Shown: one piece after another, positions 20,682 through 32,576 of the stretch | Position numbering within the stretch: position 1 is the stretch's first letter | Layout: the number at the start of each line of letters is the position of its first letter | NCBI GenBank assembly: GCA_946902985.2 | Contig: OX336391.1 | Location: forward strand, 144,339,074-144,403,073 | Direction of reading: 5' to 3' | Length of the DNA: 64,000 nucleotides | Source of the DNA: Meconema thalassinum | Lineage: Eukaryota > Arthropoda > Insecta > Orthoptera > Tettigoniidae | Program-made: the position numbers and the translations under genes | Notes under the pieces: model-generated | Databases searched by the model: none | Told to the model about the DNA's origin: nothing | Seen by the model: only the letters and a program-made list of their open reading frames with translations

Positions 20682-21402
20682 TGTAACGTTTTTGGGGTTC
20701 GTAATAATACTGGTCAGGCTATAATGCACTAATACTTTATTTACACTAATTATTTACACTAATTAAAAAAATTGGCCTACTTACTCGCACACACACGCAT
20801 AGTCCCACTTCATAAAACACTAGTCACTATTTATTTAGAATGTTCACTGCAAGGGAGCATCTCTTACAGTCACTATTTATCTGCACGGTCACTGTCTACG
20901 TTATTCATTTTCACAGAACTGTCTTCAATACTACAGCACTCCACATTTATCTTCACTGGTCGCTCGGCACACACCTTCAGCGGAGACTCACTCAGGACTC
21001 ACTTGCCCGCCGCAGTTTGCCGGTATATATCCAATCCGGCTCCTGGTCTCGAAAATTCTAGATGTCGCTACTTCCAGTAGCATCGAGTCCCTCCTTGTCG
21101 AATGCTCTCGATGGTTGGTTTCCAGAACTATCTATCCCCTCCCAGTCCTTTCTAGTTGGCTGTTCACGATCTTCCCGTTGCATCTAATGGCCTCGAGAAA
21201 CAGAACAGTCTAGTAGCCAAGGCGTCAATAGTATACCTGACTCTTGGGCTATTGTGGTTGCCTCATTCATCGTTGCGCGGGGAGGGGCCTACCCTAATTA
21301 GCCCCGGCCGGATTGGCTATTCTGCATTCTTCACACACCCCGCCTGCCCGTCACCACGAGAACAAAAATGGCGACCGCTGGGCAATTGCAGGAATCTTTA
21401 CA
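20682..21402 (-). repeat. Solo LTR, 721 bp
   Basis: Bounded by TGTAACG on the left and CTTTACA on the right (TG...CA on either strand) and flanked by ATAA at 20678-20681 and 21403-21406. On the minus strand it has a TATATA box near 21024-21030 and AATAAA near 20735, in promoter-to-poly(A) order, which supports minus orientation. No internal region remains, so recombination between two LTRs is likely. The frames inside are not genes. Confidence 0.75.
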
Positions 21403-21542
21403 ATAATCATTTCACTCCAACCCGAAAGAAAAAGGAACAATAAAGCGTTTTTACAGTATATACTGATTTCTTTTTGGTTATATGGGAACAAATTAGGTTA
21501 TGTAAGGTTTCTAATCACAAATTAAGAATGAATTGCAAATAT

Positions 21543-21548
21543 TTTATT
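21543..21548 (-). terminator. Poly(A) signal AATAAA of the cuticle gene
   Basis: Minus-strand AATAAA about 100 bases beyond the stop codon at 21650-21652. Confidence 0.6.
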
Positions 21549-21649
21549 GTAACAAATAACTTATTATCGGTGATACATTTTACCAGTTCTTGTTTTTTTT
21601 ATAGATATAACAATGTACAATTGGATGACGCTAACTATTTAGTCATAGT

Positions 21650-22243
21650 TCAGTGCACCAATCCATGAGCTGCGTGGGTGAGGAGCAATGGGGCGGGAGC
21701 GGGTGCCGGGGCGTGATGGGCAACAGGTACAGCCACTGGGGTCACAACACCATACTGATACACACTGGAGTGAGATGTGGAGAATGTGGCGGGCCTAGTG
21801 ACCACTGCAGTATGTGGCGCATGCACAGGTGCGGGTGCAGGTGCAGCGTAGACGACTGGTGCGTGGGGCGCATGCGCTTGTACTGGAGCAGCAAGGACAA
21901 TGGGAGCGGGTGCAGGGTGGACTGCTGGTGCGTGGAGCGCATGCTCAGGTGCAGGTGCAGGAGCTGCTAGGACAGTGGGAGCGGGTGCAGCGTAGACGAC
22001 TGGTGCGTGGGGCGCATTTGCAGGTGCTGGGGCTGCGTGGAAGACGGGCGCATGAACCACTGGTGCTGGAGCGTCCCCATGCACAGGGATGGCTACAGGA
22101 GTGCTCACACCATACTGGTACACGCTGGAATGTGAGGTGGCGAAGGTCCCTGGCCTAGTCACCACTGCTACCTGTGGTTGATGGTGGACGGGAGCCGCAA
22201 TTATACCAGCCGACACGGCGGCGAAAAGCAGTGGAAGGAGTGC
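21650..22243 (-). CDS. Cuticular protein, main exon (first exon not found)
   Basis: A structural protein of the insect exoskeleton, secreted by epidermis. The exon encodes 197 residues after the acceptor (TAG at 22244-22246) and starts with ALLPLLFAAVSAG, the hydrophobic core and cleavage region of a signal peptide. The initiator must therefore be in a short upstream exon, the usual arrangement in insect cuticle genes. The mature part is rich in Ala, Pro, Val and His, with many AAPAP and HAPVVYAAPAP repeats. A motif VVTRPxTFxTSHSSVYQYGV occurs twice, near the N-terminus and near the C-terminus, each followed by TPVAxPV. There is no Rebers-Riddiford chitin-binding consensus. It resembles low-complexity AAPA-type cuticle proteins; the exact family is uncertain. 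The codons are intact and a poly(A) signal lies downstream. Confidence 0.88.
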   Translation of the reverse strand, partial: ALLPLLFAAVSAGIIAAPVHHQPQVAVVTRPGTFATSHSSVYQYGVSTPVAIPVHGDAPAPVVHAPVFHAAPAPANAPHAPVVYAAPAPTVLAAPAPAPEHALHAPAVHPAPAPIVLAAPVQAHAPHAPVVYAAPAPAPVHAPHTAVVTRPATFSTSHSSVYQYGVVTPVAVPVAHHAPAPAPAPLLLTHAAHGLVH

Positions 22244-22264
22244 CTACAACACCACAGAACAGAG
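22244..22264 (-). other. Splice acceptor of the cuticle-gene intron
   Basis: The minus strand reads CTGTTCTGTGGTGTTGTAG directly before GCACTCCTTCC. A pyrimidine-rich stretch then TAG fits an acceptor. The open frame upstream of it lacks signal-peptide character. Confidence 0.7.
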
Positions 22265-23136
22265 ATGGCATCATACACAGTGGTCAATATATATATGAAA
22301 AATACGAAAATAGGAACTTGCGTTGCGTTTACATTCTCCGCGTTTAAAATTCTGTAATATCCCATCATGAAACAATAGGATAACCGAGTAAAATCCACGA
22401 CATCGCTCAGTTCTGCCAACTTTTGAATTCCAAGTGTTATAACAGAAATTTATACTAGTTTGTTTCCTCCAGTTTTGGAGTATCTTAACTATCCTTTTTT
22501 ACAGAATTCAACCTGCGGGTGTATATTCTTAATTTAATTAAAAGCCTGAAGAAAAGCAAGGCCTACTCTTGACGTGGAAAAATATATATTTACTGAATAA
22601 ATACATTTATGTTCATCTAGGTACATTTGGTCCTGTCGGAATCCCTTCTATGTTTATGACGATAAAAATATGTCTTTATTATTCGTCTTCAACGACTCTC
22701 CCCGACACTAAGGATTTATACGTCTTTAAATACTGGTATGTTTGTTCTCCTGCGTCATTTTGAGTCTCTCTGATATCAAACAACATAGCGGGTAGTCTGT
22801 ACTCAAGGGGCGCACCCAACCCATTGTGCATTGAAAAGAATGCTCAAACGGAATTACCCGCAGCAGTGACGAATTTCAATCTGACTTCATAAATATCGAC
22901 ATTTTGTTTCAAAAGTGCGTTTAAACAAATAAACATATTATAGAAGCCCGCATAACAGTAAAGCTGGGTGGGTGGTTAATGAACATGCGAGATTTCTCGC
23001 ACGGGTCCCCAAGTCTATGATAATATTTGAAGTGGTGTATTTGATGTTTTGGCCACAATGTACGTATTTAGTATATATCTGTTCCATATCAGTCGGGGAC
23101 CATTTAACTTTTCGGATAAATATATCATCATATATA
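22265..23136. other. Intron or upstream region of the cuticle gene, no feature recognised
   Basis: AT-rich. No ATG followed by a good donor in the right phase was found on the minus strand, so exon 1 may lie beyond the fold-back transposon. Confidence 0.4.
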
Positions 23137-24884
23137 CTGCTCAAAAAAATTAAAGCACCACTTTTTTCAAAGGCCACCAAATTTTGAAAAGTTGACCTAC
23201 AAGTTCGAAATCTCAGTATGACGTTTGTCCTGACGCCTACCAAGCATATGCTTCAGCACAACTCCCCAACTTGAGTAGTTTCGGGGTAGCACCCCGAAAA
23301 CCAGCCCATTTTCGAAAACCGCAAATTGAAGTTTGCGAAAAACGCTGCAGGACTTGTCGCAGGTTGCCAAAGCAAACGAAAATGAATGAGTCTTGCTCTT
23401 AAAGGTTCCACAAACACGTTGAAATCGTTACATTTGACGTTTGGGCATTTTCAACCCCCTTCATCATCCCCTAAACATGGACTACCATTGGGGGCGTCTG
23501 AGAAGGTACCGGGTGTGTTTAACCACCTGAAAACCTGTACACCGTCCTCAGTTGCTGATTGCAGTAAGTTCTTAAGGCCTCCGGCAATGTCCACACCCCC
23601 TAACACCCTCAACTGGCATGGGACCAAACCACCCCTTCTCGATTCACCCCTAAGGAAGGTTTTAATCGAGATGTTTATCAGTGCTGCTAATGGGGGGGTC
23701 TTCCCCTAACGTTTCAAAAACGTAACTGTGCCTTTGTCACCACCCCTTCCCCTGCAACCCCCGTTTGTATGATTTTTCGAATCAGGCCCTTTTTAAGGGC
23801 TGAAACGACGTCTTAATCGCTGAAAGGGCTGTAAAGGTCCTTAGAAGTAGTGGTGACACGAAATCAACCCCTTCCGATCGATGATTGACATTCCGTCCCC
23901 CAAATTCGAAATTTTTGCACCCCCAACCCTCCCTGTCTGGACGCGTAATGCGTCATGGCAGAGTTTTCAGAGTTGGATGAAAATGAAGCTTATGGCCTGC
24001 AATGGAGCCCAAAACAGCAGGCTGGATAGAAATTCATCGGTAGGTTGGGAAACGGGACCAATATTTTTCAAAAAAGTGTACAGCCTACAGTAAGTACGCC
24101 CATGCATAGGCAACCCACATCATGTCCGTGTGTGTGGGTTGCCTATGATCGGCAATAGATTACAAAGTTTGGCAATGGGAGAAAAATGACGTGATGTGGG
24201 TTGCCTATGCATTGGTGTACTTACTAGAGGCTGTTAACTTTTTTGAAAAATCATACAAAAGGGGGTAGCAAGGGAAGGGATGGCGACACAGGCGCAGGTC
24301 CTCTTTTGAAACGTTAGGGGAAGACCCCCCATTAGCAGCACTGATAAAAATCTCGATTTAAACCTTCCTTATGGGTGAATCAAGACGGGGTGGTTTGGTC
24401 CCTTGCCAGTTGAGGGTGTTAGGAGGGGTGAACATTGCCGGAGGCCTTAAGAACTTACTGCAATCAGCAACTGAGGACGGTGTGCAGGTTTTCAGGTGGT
24501 TAATCACATCCGGTACCTTCTCAGGCGCCCCCAATGGTAGTCCATGTTTAGGGGATGATGAAGGGGGTTGAAAATGCCCAAACGTCAAATGTAACGATTT
24601 CAACGTGTTTGTGGAACCTTAAGAGCAAGACTCATTCATTTTCGACTGCTTTGGCAACCTGCGACAAGTCCTACAGCGTTTTTCGCAAACTTCAATTTAC
24701 GGTTTTCAAAAACGGGCTGGTTTTGGGGGCGCTATCCCGAAACTACACAAGTTGGGGAGTTGTGCTGAAGCATGTGCTTGGTAGGCGTCGGGGCAAACGT
24801 CATACTGAGATTTCGAACTTGTGCAGTCAACTTTCCAAATTTGGTGGCCTTTGAAAAAAGTGGTGCTTTAATTTTTTTGAGCAG
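23137..24884. mobile_element. Fold-back DNA transposon with ~690-bp inverted arms
   Basis: Ends CTGCTCAAAAAAATTAAAGC and its inverse, flanked by TA-rich TATATA on both sides, which fits TA target duplication as in Tc1/mariner. The arms match over almost the whole element, leaving a ~70-bp centre near 24123-24191. The left arm has ~280 extra bases (about 23782-24062). Inside is a smaller inverted pair, AGTAAGTACGCCCATGCATA and its inverse (24089-24122 and 24192-24225). The frames at 23386-23709 and 24358-24603 are the same sequence read on opposite arms and are not independent genes. No transposase is encoded. Confidence 0.85.
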
Positions 24885-24886
24885 TA

Positions 24887-25229
24887 TATATTATTTCAGT
24901 AGTATGGATCCCTCCTGCGACGCTCACAAACGACCGATCGTGACAAATGAGCATTCAAATGAAATAGAATAGACATTAGCAGTGACGCATTGCACTCTAA
25001 TTTCACAAATATCTATAATTTCTTTATAAAATGATTCTTAAAAAAGTGTACGAAGTGTGCGATTTGCAGTCACCGTTGCTGTAGGAAAATACGCTCCATA
25101 ATTAATTGCTGTCCACGGGCCGCCTGTTTCATGTCAAATTAACATTCTGAGGTCTTTCCTTTATCCTGAAATGTAAATAGTGCTCTATAATCATTTGGTT
25201 GAAATAGAAACATAACCTTTCTCCTTGTG
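24887..25229. other. Intergenic, nothing recognised
   Basis: No long frame or repeat boundary. Confidence 0.4.
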
Positions 25230-25555
25230 GAAAGTGAATTTTGAAAGGTGGCAAAAAACACGATATACATGTAATACGATTTTGGCAAGTTAAAGATCCC
25301 ATTTGAATTCAGTAGGCCGTGTTCATAACGGCAAAATTAATCTCGAGATTTTCCGCTAACACAAAGTTCCTCATTTCCCTACTAGAAAGCGCTATAGTGT
25401 CAAGGAGCTTAGATAACTAACTTTCTAACTAACTTGACTTTCATAGTGCTTCAAGGAACAACAAAATTCGACATGCAAGCTACCCTCTGGGTGTCAAATA
25501 AAGCTTGCACCTGGCACTCGAGGCCATACGATATTATTATTATTATTATTATTGG
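25230..25555 (+). repeat. SINE family A, 5'-truncated
   Basis: Matches 19255-19575 from TTTTGAAAGG to GAGGCCATACGATATTA, with an (ATT)n tail at 25530-25552. Confidence 0.85.
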
Positions 25556-25760
25556 GAAATATTTGATGTTATTGATAGTAATGGCCTATTTTGAGATCCT
25601 TGTTGCCTTGGTAACCATACAGGCCTAGATCACTTGCGTACTTAATATAACATTTCCGCAGAAATTGATATTTAGTAAATTTTGAGAGATTTGTTTAATA
25701 TCTTGTATTTCTTAGATTTATATTTCAATTCAAATCTGCTTAAGTTTAATATGATAAGAT

Positions 25761-26085
25761 GACTCGTGATGTAGCGGTTAGCATTAAGGGCTGTCACCCT
25801 GAAGGTCCGGGTTCAATTCTCAGCTCTGCAAATAAATATCAATTCTGGTCTGAAGGCTGGAACGGGGTACACTCAGCCTTGTGAGGCAAAACTGTGAAGA
25901 GGAGGGTTCGATTCCTACTTCAGCAATCCTGGAAGTGGTTTTCCATAGTTTCCCACTTCTACTCCACGCAAATACCGGGGTGGTTCCTAACTTAAGCCTA
26001 CGGCCGCCTCCTTCCCAGTCCTCATCTGAATTACAAATAGGCACACTAATAGATACATCGCAATAACACAGGTTATCAAAAATCA
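25761..26085 (+). repeat. tRNA-derived SINE, family C
   Basis: Head CTCGTGATGTAGCGGTTAGC (box A-like) and GTCCGGGTTCAATTCTCAGC (box B-like), then the shared body with GGAACGGGGTACACTCAGCC and TCCTGGAAGTGG. Other copies are at 27190-27610 and 57610-58015 and, inverted, 59210-59600. Confidence 0.85.
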
Positions 26086-27189
26086 TTATTCATTATCCAG
26101 ATAGCTAAAAATATTGAAACATTGCAAATATACATTTCAGTCATTGTAGGAAATACTTACCTTGGTTTCTCCTGGGGAAATATCTCTATGGTCTCTGAAA
26201 AATCAATGTTTGAATGTAATGTCTCATTTGCAAAAAATCAAAATTATACAGTTGAATTAATAATCTCCCAGAAGTGATCTGGTAAAGTTTTTTCACACGA
26301 TTGATTCTGCTGTGCAGTTTATCAGTTATAAGGAAAGAAACATTCCGATTTGTTAACATACGCTGGAGGTTGCTCAGTTTTATGTATGTGTATTCCAGCC
26401 AAAACTTGCCCAGGGCGTTTTCCAGATCACCGCTCGGTTATTGTAGCGTTCATAATGCCAGTATGACCACTAATCTCCAATAATGCCTGATTTAATTAGT
26501 AACAATTGCGCCACCCCTCCACGCGCCACAACTTGAATCAATGAGGGCCTATTTATAGGATAAATCTGGTACTGATTAAAGTGGTTCTTTGTTACGTGGT
26601 GAATTCAGTTGTAACCCTGTCATTCGAAGACTGGGGATATGTTTGACAAACTGGGATTCTCAGCTGTTCAGGGTCGAATCAAGAGTGGTATGGGTTCCTG
26701 TCGAATGTAATGAATCTCTTCGCCCACAACTACCGAAAACCTTTAATAATAATAATAATAATAATGACTGAAATCTTTGATGTTATAGCAACAACAATTT
26801 TATCCATAGGCACACAACCCTCCCACTTTAAAAAACTATTCTAGAGTGGAAATGTTTGGCTCTTCAAGAAGAAAAAACTCATCAATGCCTTCAAAATTAT
26901 TTATTAATTTTACTACCATCAGAATTAAGAAATATCCCCTAACAGGAAGCAAACATTCAAATTGATTTTTTTTATAGAAGAACTATTAGTCGACTGAGTT
27001 TACTGTATTTTGATCAGTCTCACTGAATTTAACAAATAAGCAAAATATGGCAGTTTCCAATCACATAAATCCGTATCAATTTATGTTGCCGGTACGCACT
27101 TTGGATACGCTCTGGTCAAACATTAACGGACCAAGTACGCGCATACGAGTTCCATCTCGAAAATTCAATGAAAAGGGATGTTACATGTG
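26086..27189. other. Intergenic; an (AAT)n tract and one splice-like block
   Basis: An (AAT)n microsatellite lies at 26743-26766. A minus-strand block at 26161-26194 is bounded by splice-like sites (see findings). Otherwise no feature. Confidence 0.45.
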
Positions 27190-27610
27190 TGTTAGACCAC
27201 CTCGAGGTAAAGCGGCTAGCGTTCTTGGCAGTCACGTTGTAGGTCCAGTTTCGATTCCCGACTCTCCTAAGTAGCCTACTGTAATTTTAATTTTAGTGTG
27301 AGGGTTGGAACGGGCTACACTTAGCCTCGTGAGGCAATGAGAGGAGGAGGGTTCGATTCTCATCTCAGCCATCCTGTAAGTGGATTTCCATGGTTTCTCC
27401 CTCTTCTACTCGAGGCAAATGCTGGGATGGTTCCTAACATAAGGCTCTGGCCTCCTCCTATCCAATCCTATCCCCAATTTACAAATACACACACATTAAT
27501 ACAGTCAATACAATAACAGAGGTTTTCATACAAATCCCTCACACACCCAAAATATACGGGGCTGTACGACTGCGATGTCGCTGCCCCGAAAATAAGCAAC
27601 AACAACAAAT
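27190..27610 (+). repeat. SINE family C, near full length
   Basis: Head CTCGAGGTAAAGCGGCTAGC with box B-like GGTCCAGTTTCGATTCCCGA, body as in 25761-26085, ending ACGACTGCGATGTCGCTGCC and an (AAC)n tail at 27596-27608. Confidence 0.85.
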
Positions 27611-27653
27611 GTATTAGATAGTGCAATTATTATAATGTGAGTAGTGGTTATTT

Positions 27654-28830
27654 TTTGCCTATTTCCATTTATGAAAAAAATAGCCTTATGAGATAAATTT
27701 TTGTTCGTGTGTATGCATGTGTGTGCGAATGTGTTTGTGTGTGTCCCCCCTAATAATATCTAAACTGCCAAAGCGATATCATTGAATCTTGGTAAGCACA
27801 TAATACTACATCGTCCAAGCCTTTACACTTTTTGAAACGTATTACCAATTCAACGTGGTGGCCACGCGAAGTATTTCACTGGCAATCTATATCTCCACAA
27901 CGGTAACAGATATCACCCTGAAAATTTGTACAGTGATAAAGGGCATTGTTATAAGTTTTACCGTGTAACTTTAGAACACCTGTTATGTACAAGACCAACA
28001 TGGCGGCCAAGCAAATTTGAAACATTTTAAATTGATTTTTCACGCAATTTAACCATCCAAGCGCAGTGAAACTTGGTACAGTAAATGTTTATATTCATTA
28101 AAATACACTGGCATCTAATTTAATTCAATTGTGTCCATAAACTCAAGATGACGGCTGTGCGAAATTTTAAAATTATGTTTTTATTTTTTGTACCCTAATC
28201 ATGCGATCAAACTGAAAGTTCAAATAATAAACCTACGCTATATTATTTATCTTACGGTACATAACTCTATGGCCTAAATACATAACAATCCAACATGGCG
28301 ACCATTCGAAACATTTAGACGGTTCTCAATATCTACGAATCTATTACAGCAATCAAGCGGAAATTTTGTATGTTGATAGAGGCTATTAATATAAGTTCAC
28401 CTATTGGACTTTTAATAACCTGATGAGCACAATATCAACATGGCGGCCAAGCGAAGTTAAGACATTTAAATAGAATTTGCTCGTGATTTCATCATCCGGG
28501 CGCAGTGAATCTTGGTATGGTAAATTTTCATACAAAATTCAATCTACTGGCATCTAATTAAATTCAATTGTTTTCATAACCACAAATTGGCGGCTGTGCG
28601 AAATTTTAAAATTGAGTTTTAATTTCTTGTGTCCTAATCATGCGATTGAAGTGAACGTTTGAGTAATGAACCTACGTAATAATCTTCATATAATGGTGCA
28701 TAACTATATGGTATGCGTGCAGAACAAGCCAACATGGTAATCCTTTTCATAGATGGGAGAATTTCTAATATAGTAGACCAATAGGATGTTTGAAAATAGG
28801 CTATATAGTTCTTCAGGAAACTACTTGTTT
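27654..28830 (+). repeat. H3 terminal-hairpin repeat, copy a
   Basis: Complete 5' hairpin (TGCCTATTTCC ... AAAATAGCCTTATGAG), a GT tract, tandem monomers each with CCAACATGGCGGCCAAGCGA or similar, subterminal AAATAGGCT, hairpin and CTACTTGTTT. Confidence 0.85.
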
Positions 28831-29261
28831 CATTATGAATACAGAAACTCATAGGGAGACATATGAAAAATTATCAAATGTTGTAACACTATGATTGGTT
28901 ACTGTGTGTAAGAAGTATTCTAACGCGCAACTCACCAGTCTGTACATGTTGCTGTGTGTACTGTGCAGAGTGTGTAGTGTTGTCTGGTCCCGACAGTTTT
29001 ATACGAGCAGTGCCACGGTCAAACACACACCACTCTCCTACACTGCCATTAGTTCCGCAAACTTTTACTCAGTAATGTTTGTTTGACGGATATAGATTCT
29101 ATCAAACCCTCTTACTCTCACTCGACCCTGGTACACGAGAGCCAAGGTACAGTAGGTCCCTTGCGGAAGTATACTGAGCTCCCGTCTTTCTATCATTGTC
29201 TCTTCGTGGACATCTAGACCTGGGCTGGGTTCGTTTTAACGTGGATACGATTCAGAACTAG
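28831..29261. other. Intergenic, nothing recognised
   Basis: No credible frame or repeat. Confidence 0.4.
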
Positions 29262-29612
29262 TCGTCTCTCTGTGGAGCTTCTATGCCCAAGGTCGCGGTT
29301 TCAAACCCGGCCGAAGTCGTCGGATTTTTTAAGAGCGCTAAAAATCCCTCAGTATGCCTTCCTTCGAAGAGGGAGTAAAGCCGGTGGTCCCATATCATAG
29401 ATTTATGGCATGATAAAGAACTTCCACTAAATACACCTGTGATAAGCTAAATTATAGGTTATCTTTGAGTAACGCTCTTTGGTTCCAACGTTCGTCGCTA
29501 GGAGCCGACTGCGGTGGCATCTAGTAACAAAGTGCAAGAACTAGTTGGTCGTTGACGGTGGTGTTTGGTAGCAAAAGTTGGAACTACTTGAAAAACGAAT
29601 GTCTGCAGTCCT
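29262..29612 (+). repeat. tRNA-derived SINE, family B
   Basis: Contains TCGCGGTTTCAAACCCGGCC (box B-like) and a body with AATCCCTCAGTATGCCTTCC and TTTATGGCATGATAAAGAAC. The full head is seen at 40183. Confidence 0.75.
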
Positions 29613-30054
29613 TACTTGAATTTAAAAAAAGTCCTCTCGGCACGCCGGAAGGCGGAGGTAGATTTCACCGGACAAACTTGGGGATAGGCGAAAATAGGCA
29701 GAATATGCAGGTTTTCGTAGAAGGATCAGACCTCATTTATTGCGAGAAGGTATTTTATAGTTGGAGCTTAATTAACTTTGTTTTTCGTCATTTTATGCTT
29801 ATTTTAAACATTTTATTTTCTTATGGGAACGGTAACCTTCTTGTCATTTGGGGTCCATTTTTATACTTGTGGTCACACTGTCCTTATGCAAGGTTTCGAC
29901 ACTGATGTGTAACTATGTAACGGTCTGTTACTTCTTCACGCAAAATTATATCTCCCGCAGAGATTTTGGTTGGTTCCTCAGTTTAGGGGCTGCGACAATG
30001 CGGTCATGTAACCCCGTGTACTTAGGGATGGCTGTATTAGTCTGTAATTCAGGT

Positions 30055-30335
30055 AAGGACTGCAGACGGTCAATTTCAAGCAGTAGTTCCTAATGTTGCT
30101 ACCAGGTACTACCGTCAACGACACCTACCTGTGAACTTGGCTACTAGATGCCACCGCAGCCAGCAACTCGCAACGAATGTTGGAACTTCCCCTCCAAAGG
30201 AAAGCATACTGAGGGATTTTTAGCGCTCTTAGAAAATCCGACGACTTCGGCCGGCTTTGAACTCGCGACCTTGGGCATAGACATTCAGCATGCTTGCTAC
30301 CAGTTACGTCGCCGAAGCCGCTTCACACTTAGTCA
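30055..30335 (-). repeat. SINE family B, inverted, in unit 1
   Basis: Minus-strand match to 40183-40450, with CGGCTTCGGCGACGTAACTG as the head. Confidence 0.75.
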
Positions 30336-31199
30336 GATGGAATTCTGAATATGATCTCGTGCAAGTGCGTTATCTTGGCAACGTCTGATGGCTCATCCCT
30401 CATCAATTTAGTAGTGTTGCCATGGCAACCACTGATAGCTCTTGGCATTTTCTTATAATTCCGAAATCATTTTTCTCATCCCTTGGCATAATGGTGGGTC
30501 ATATCAAAAATTCTTTCAGACAAAATTTTAGGTAATTATTAGGGGAATATTGTCCATTTTGTACGGTTTTGATATTGTGCCTATTAAGAGAGATATGATT
30601 AATGTTTCCCGAAAAACCCACTTTTTCCCACCCCTTTGGTCAATGGTTGGTGCTATAAAAAAAAACTCTTCAAACATACATTTTTGGGCTTTATCCGACA
30701 CATAGTATGAACGTTCAATGGATTCGATATTTCACATATTAAGAGAGTTATAGCAATATTTCACTTTTTCGAAAAAAGCCCCCCATTTTCACCCCCTTCG
30801 ACCGATTTAGCCCAGTAACGAACTCGACCGAGATTTTATAGGTATACATATTCGGTAAAATATTCAAAGTGATTGGTGCAAAATTACGGCAGTTATCGTG
30901 TCCACAAGAAACTGATATGCATATATATATACACATATACATACATAAATTATATATAAACTTTTGAACTGACGGTGGTTTTGGGGTCTGGGGGATGTGA
31001 AACGCGAAGATATGTCGAAATTTTCCGGAAGTCGAAACATGGTACCCATTGCAATAGTTAGCTTTCTAATGAAATCTACCTCTGGTTGGTTCCTCAGTTT
31101 AGGGGCTGCGACAACGCGGTCTAGCCCCGTGTACTTTGGGTGAGTGCAGAATCTGGCTGATAAACGGTGTGAATTGTAATGGCTGTAGTAGTCTTAATT

Positions 31200-31465
31200 C
31201 AGGTAAGGACTGCAGAGGTCAATTTCAAGCAGTAGTTCCTAATGTTGCTACCAGGTGCTACCGTCAACGACACCTAGCTGTGAACTTGGCTACTAGATAA
31301 CACCCCAACCAGCAACTCGCAACGAACGTTGGAACTTCCCCTCCAAAGGAAAGCATACTGAGGGATTTTAGCTCTCTTAGAAAATCCGACGACTTTGGCC
31401 GGCTTTGAAACCGCGACCTTGGGCATAGACATTCTGCATGCTACCAGTTACGTCACCGAAGCCGC
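31200..31465 (-). repeat. SINE family B, inverted, in unit 2
   Basis: Same content and position within the unit as 30055-30335. Confidence 0.75.
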
Positions 31466-32284
31466 TTCCCACTTAGATGAAAATACTGAATCTGATCTCG
31501 TGCAAGTGCGTTGTCATGGCAACGTCTGATGGCTCATCCCTCATCAATTTAGTAGTGTTGCCATGGCAACCTCTGATAGCTCTTGGCATTTTCTTATAAT
31601 TCCGAAATCATTTTTCTCATCCCTTGGCATAATGGTGGGTCATATCAAAAATTATTTCAGACAAAAGTTTTAGGTAATTATTAGGGGAATATTGTCCATT
31701 TCATACGGTTTTGATATTGTGCCTATTAAGAGAGATATGATTAATGTTTCCCGAAAAAAACACTTTTTCCCACCCCTTTGGTCAATGGTTGGTGATATAA
31801 AAAATCTCTTCAAACATAAATTTTTCGGCTTTATCCGACACATAGTATGAACGTTGAACGGATTCGATATTTCACATATTAAGAGAGTTATAGCAATATT
31901 TCACTTTTTCGAAAAAAGCCCCCCATTTTCACCCCCTTCTACCGATTTAGCCCAGTAACGAACTCGACCGAGATTTTATAGGTATACATATTCGGTAAAA
32001 AGTGATTGGTGAAAAATTACGGCAGTTATCGTGCCCACAAGAAACTTTTGAACTGACGGTGGTTTTGGGGTCTGGGGGATGTGAAACGCGAAGATATGTC
32101 GAAATTTTCCGGAAGTCGAAACATGGTAGCCTACCCATTGCAATTGTTAGATTTCTAATGAAATCTACCTCTGGTTGGTTCCTCAGTTTAGGGGCTGCGA
32201 CAACGCGGTCATCTAACCCCGTGTACTTTGAGTGAGTGTAGAATCTGTCTGATAAACGGTGTGAATTGTAATGGATGTATTAGT

Positions 32285-32572
32285 CTGTAATTCAGGTAAG
32301 GACTGCAGACGGTCAATTTCAAGCAGTAGTTCCTAATGTTGCTATCAGGTACTACCGTCAATGACACCTAGCTGTGAACTTGGCTATTTGATGCCACCCC
32401 AACCAGCAACTCGTAACGAACGTTGGAACTTCCCCTCCAAAGGAAAGCATACTGAGGGATTTTAGCGCTCTTAGAAAATCCGAAGACTTCGGCCGGCTTT
32501 GAAACCGCGACCTTGGGCATAGACATTCTGCATGCTACCAGTTACGTCACCGAAGCCGCTTCCCTCTTAGTC
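32285..32572 (-). repeat. SINE family B, inverted, in unit 3
   Basis: Same content as in units 1 and 2; the neighbouring SINE-D insertion begins right after its head. Confidence 0.75.
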
Positions 32573-32576
32573 AGAT

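Noticed and set aside
21653..22158. Plus-strand Gly/Arg-rich and other frames over the cuticle exon
   Set aside because: Opposite-strand and alternate-frame readings of the Ala-Pro repeats.
23386..24603. Two ~80-107-codon frames sharing SLHLTFGHFQPPSSSPKHGL
   Set aside because: They are the two inverted arms of one fold-back element, not paralogous genes.
25766..25840. tRNA-like sequences (also 19190, 27200, 40190, 57380, 57615 and the inverted ones) as tRNA genes
   Set aside because: Boxes A and B are recognisable, but the acceptor stems do not close and each runs into a shared SINE body and tail.
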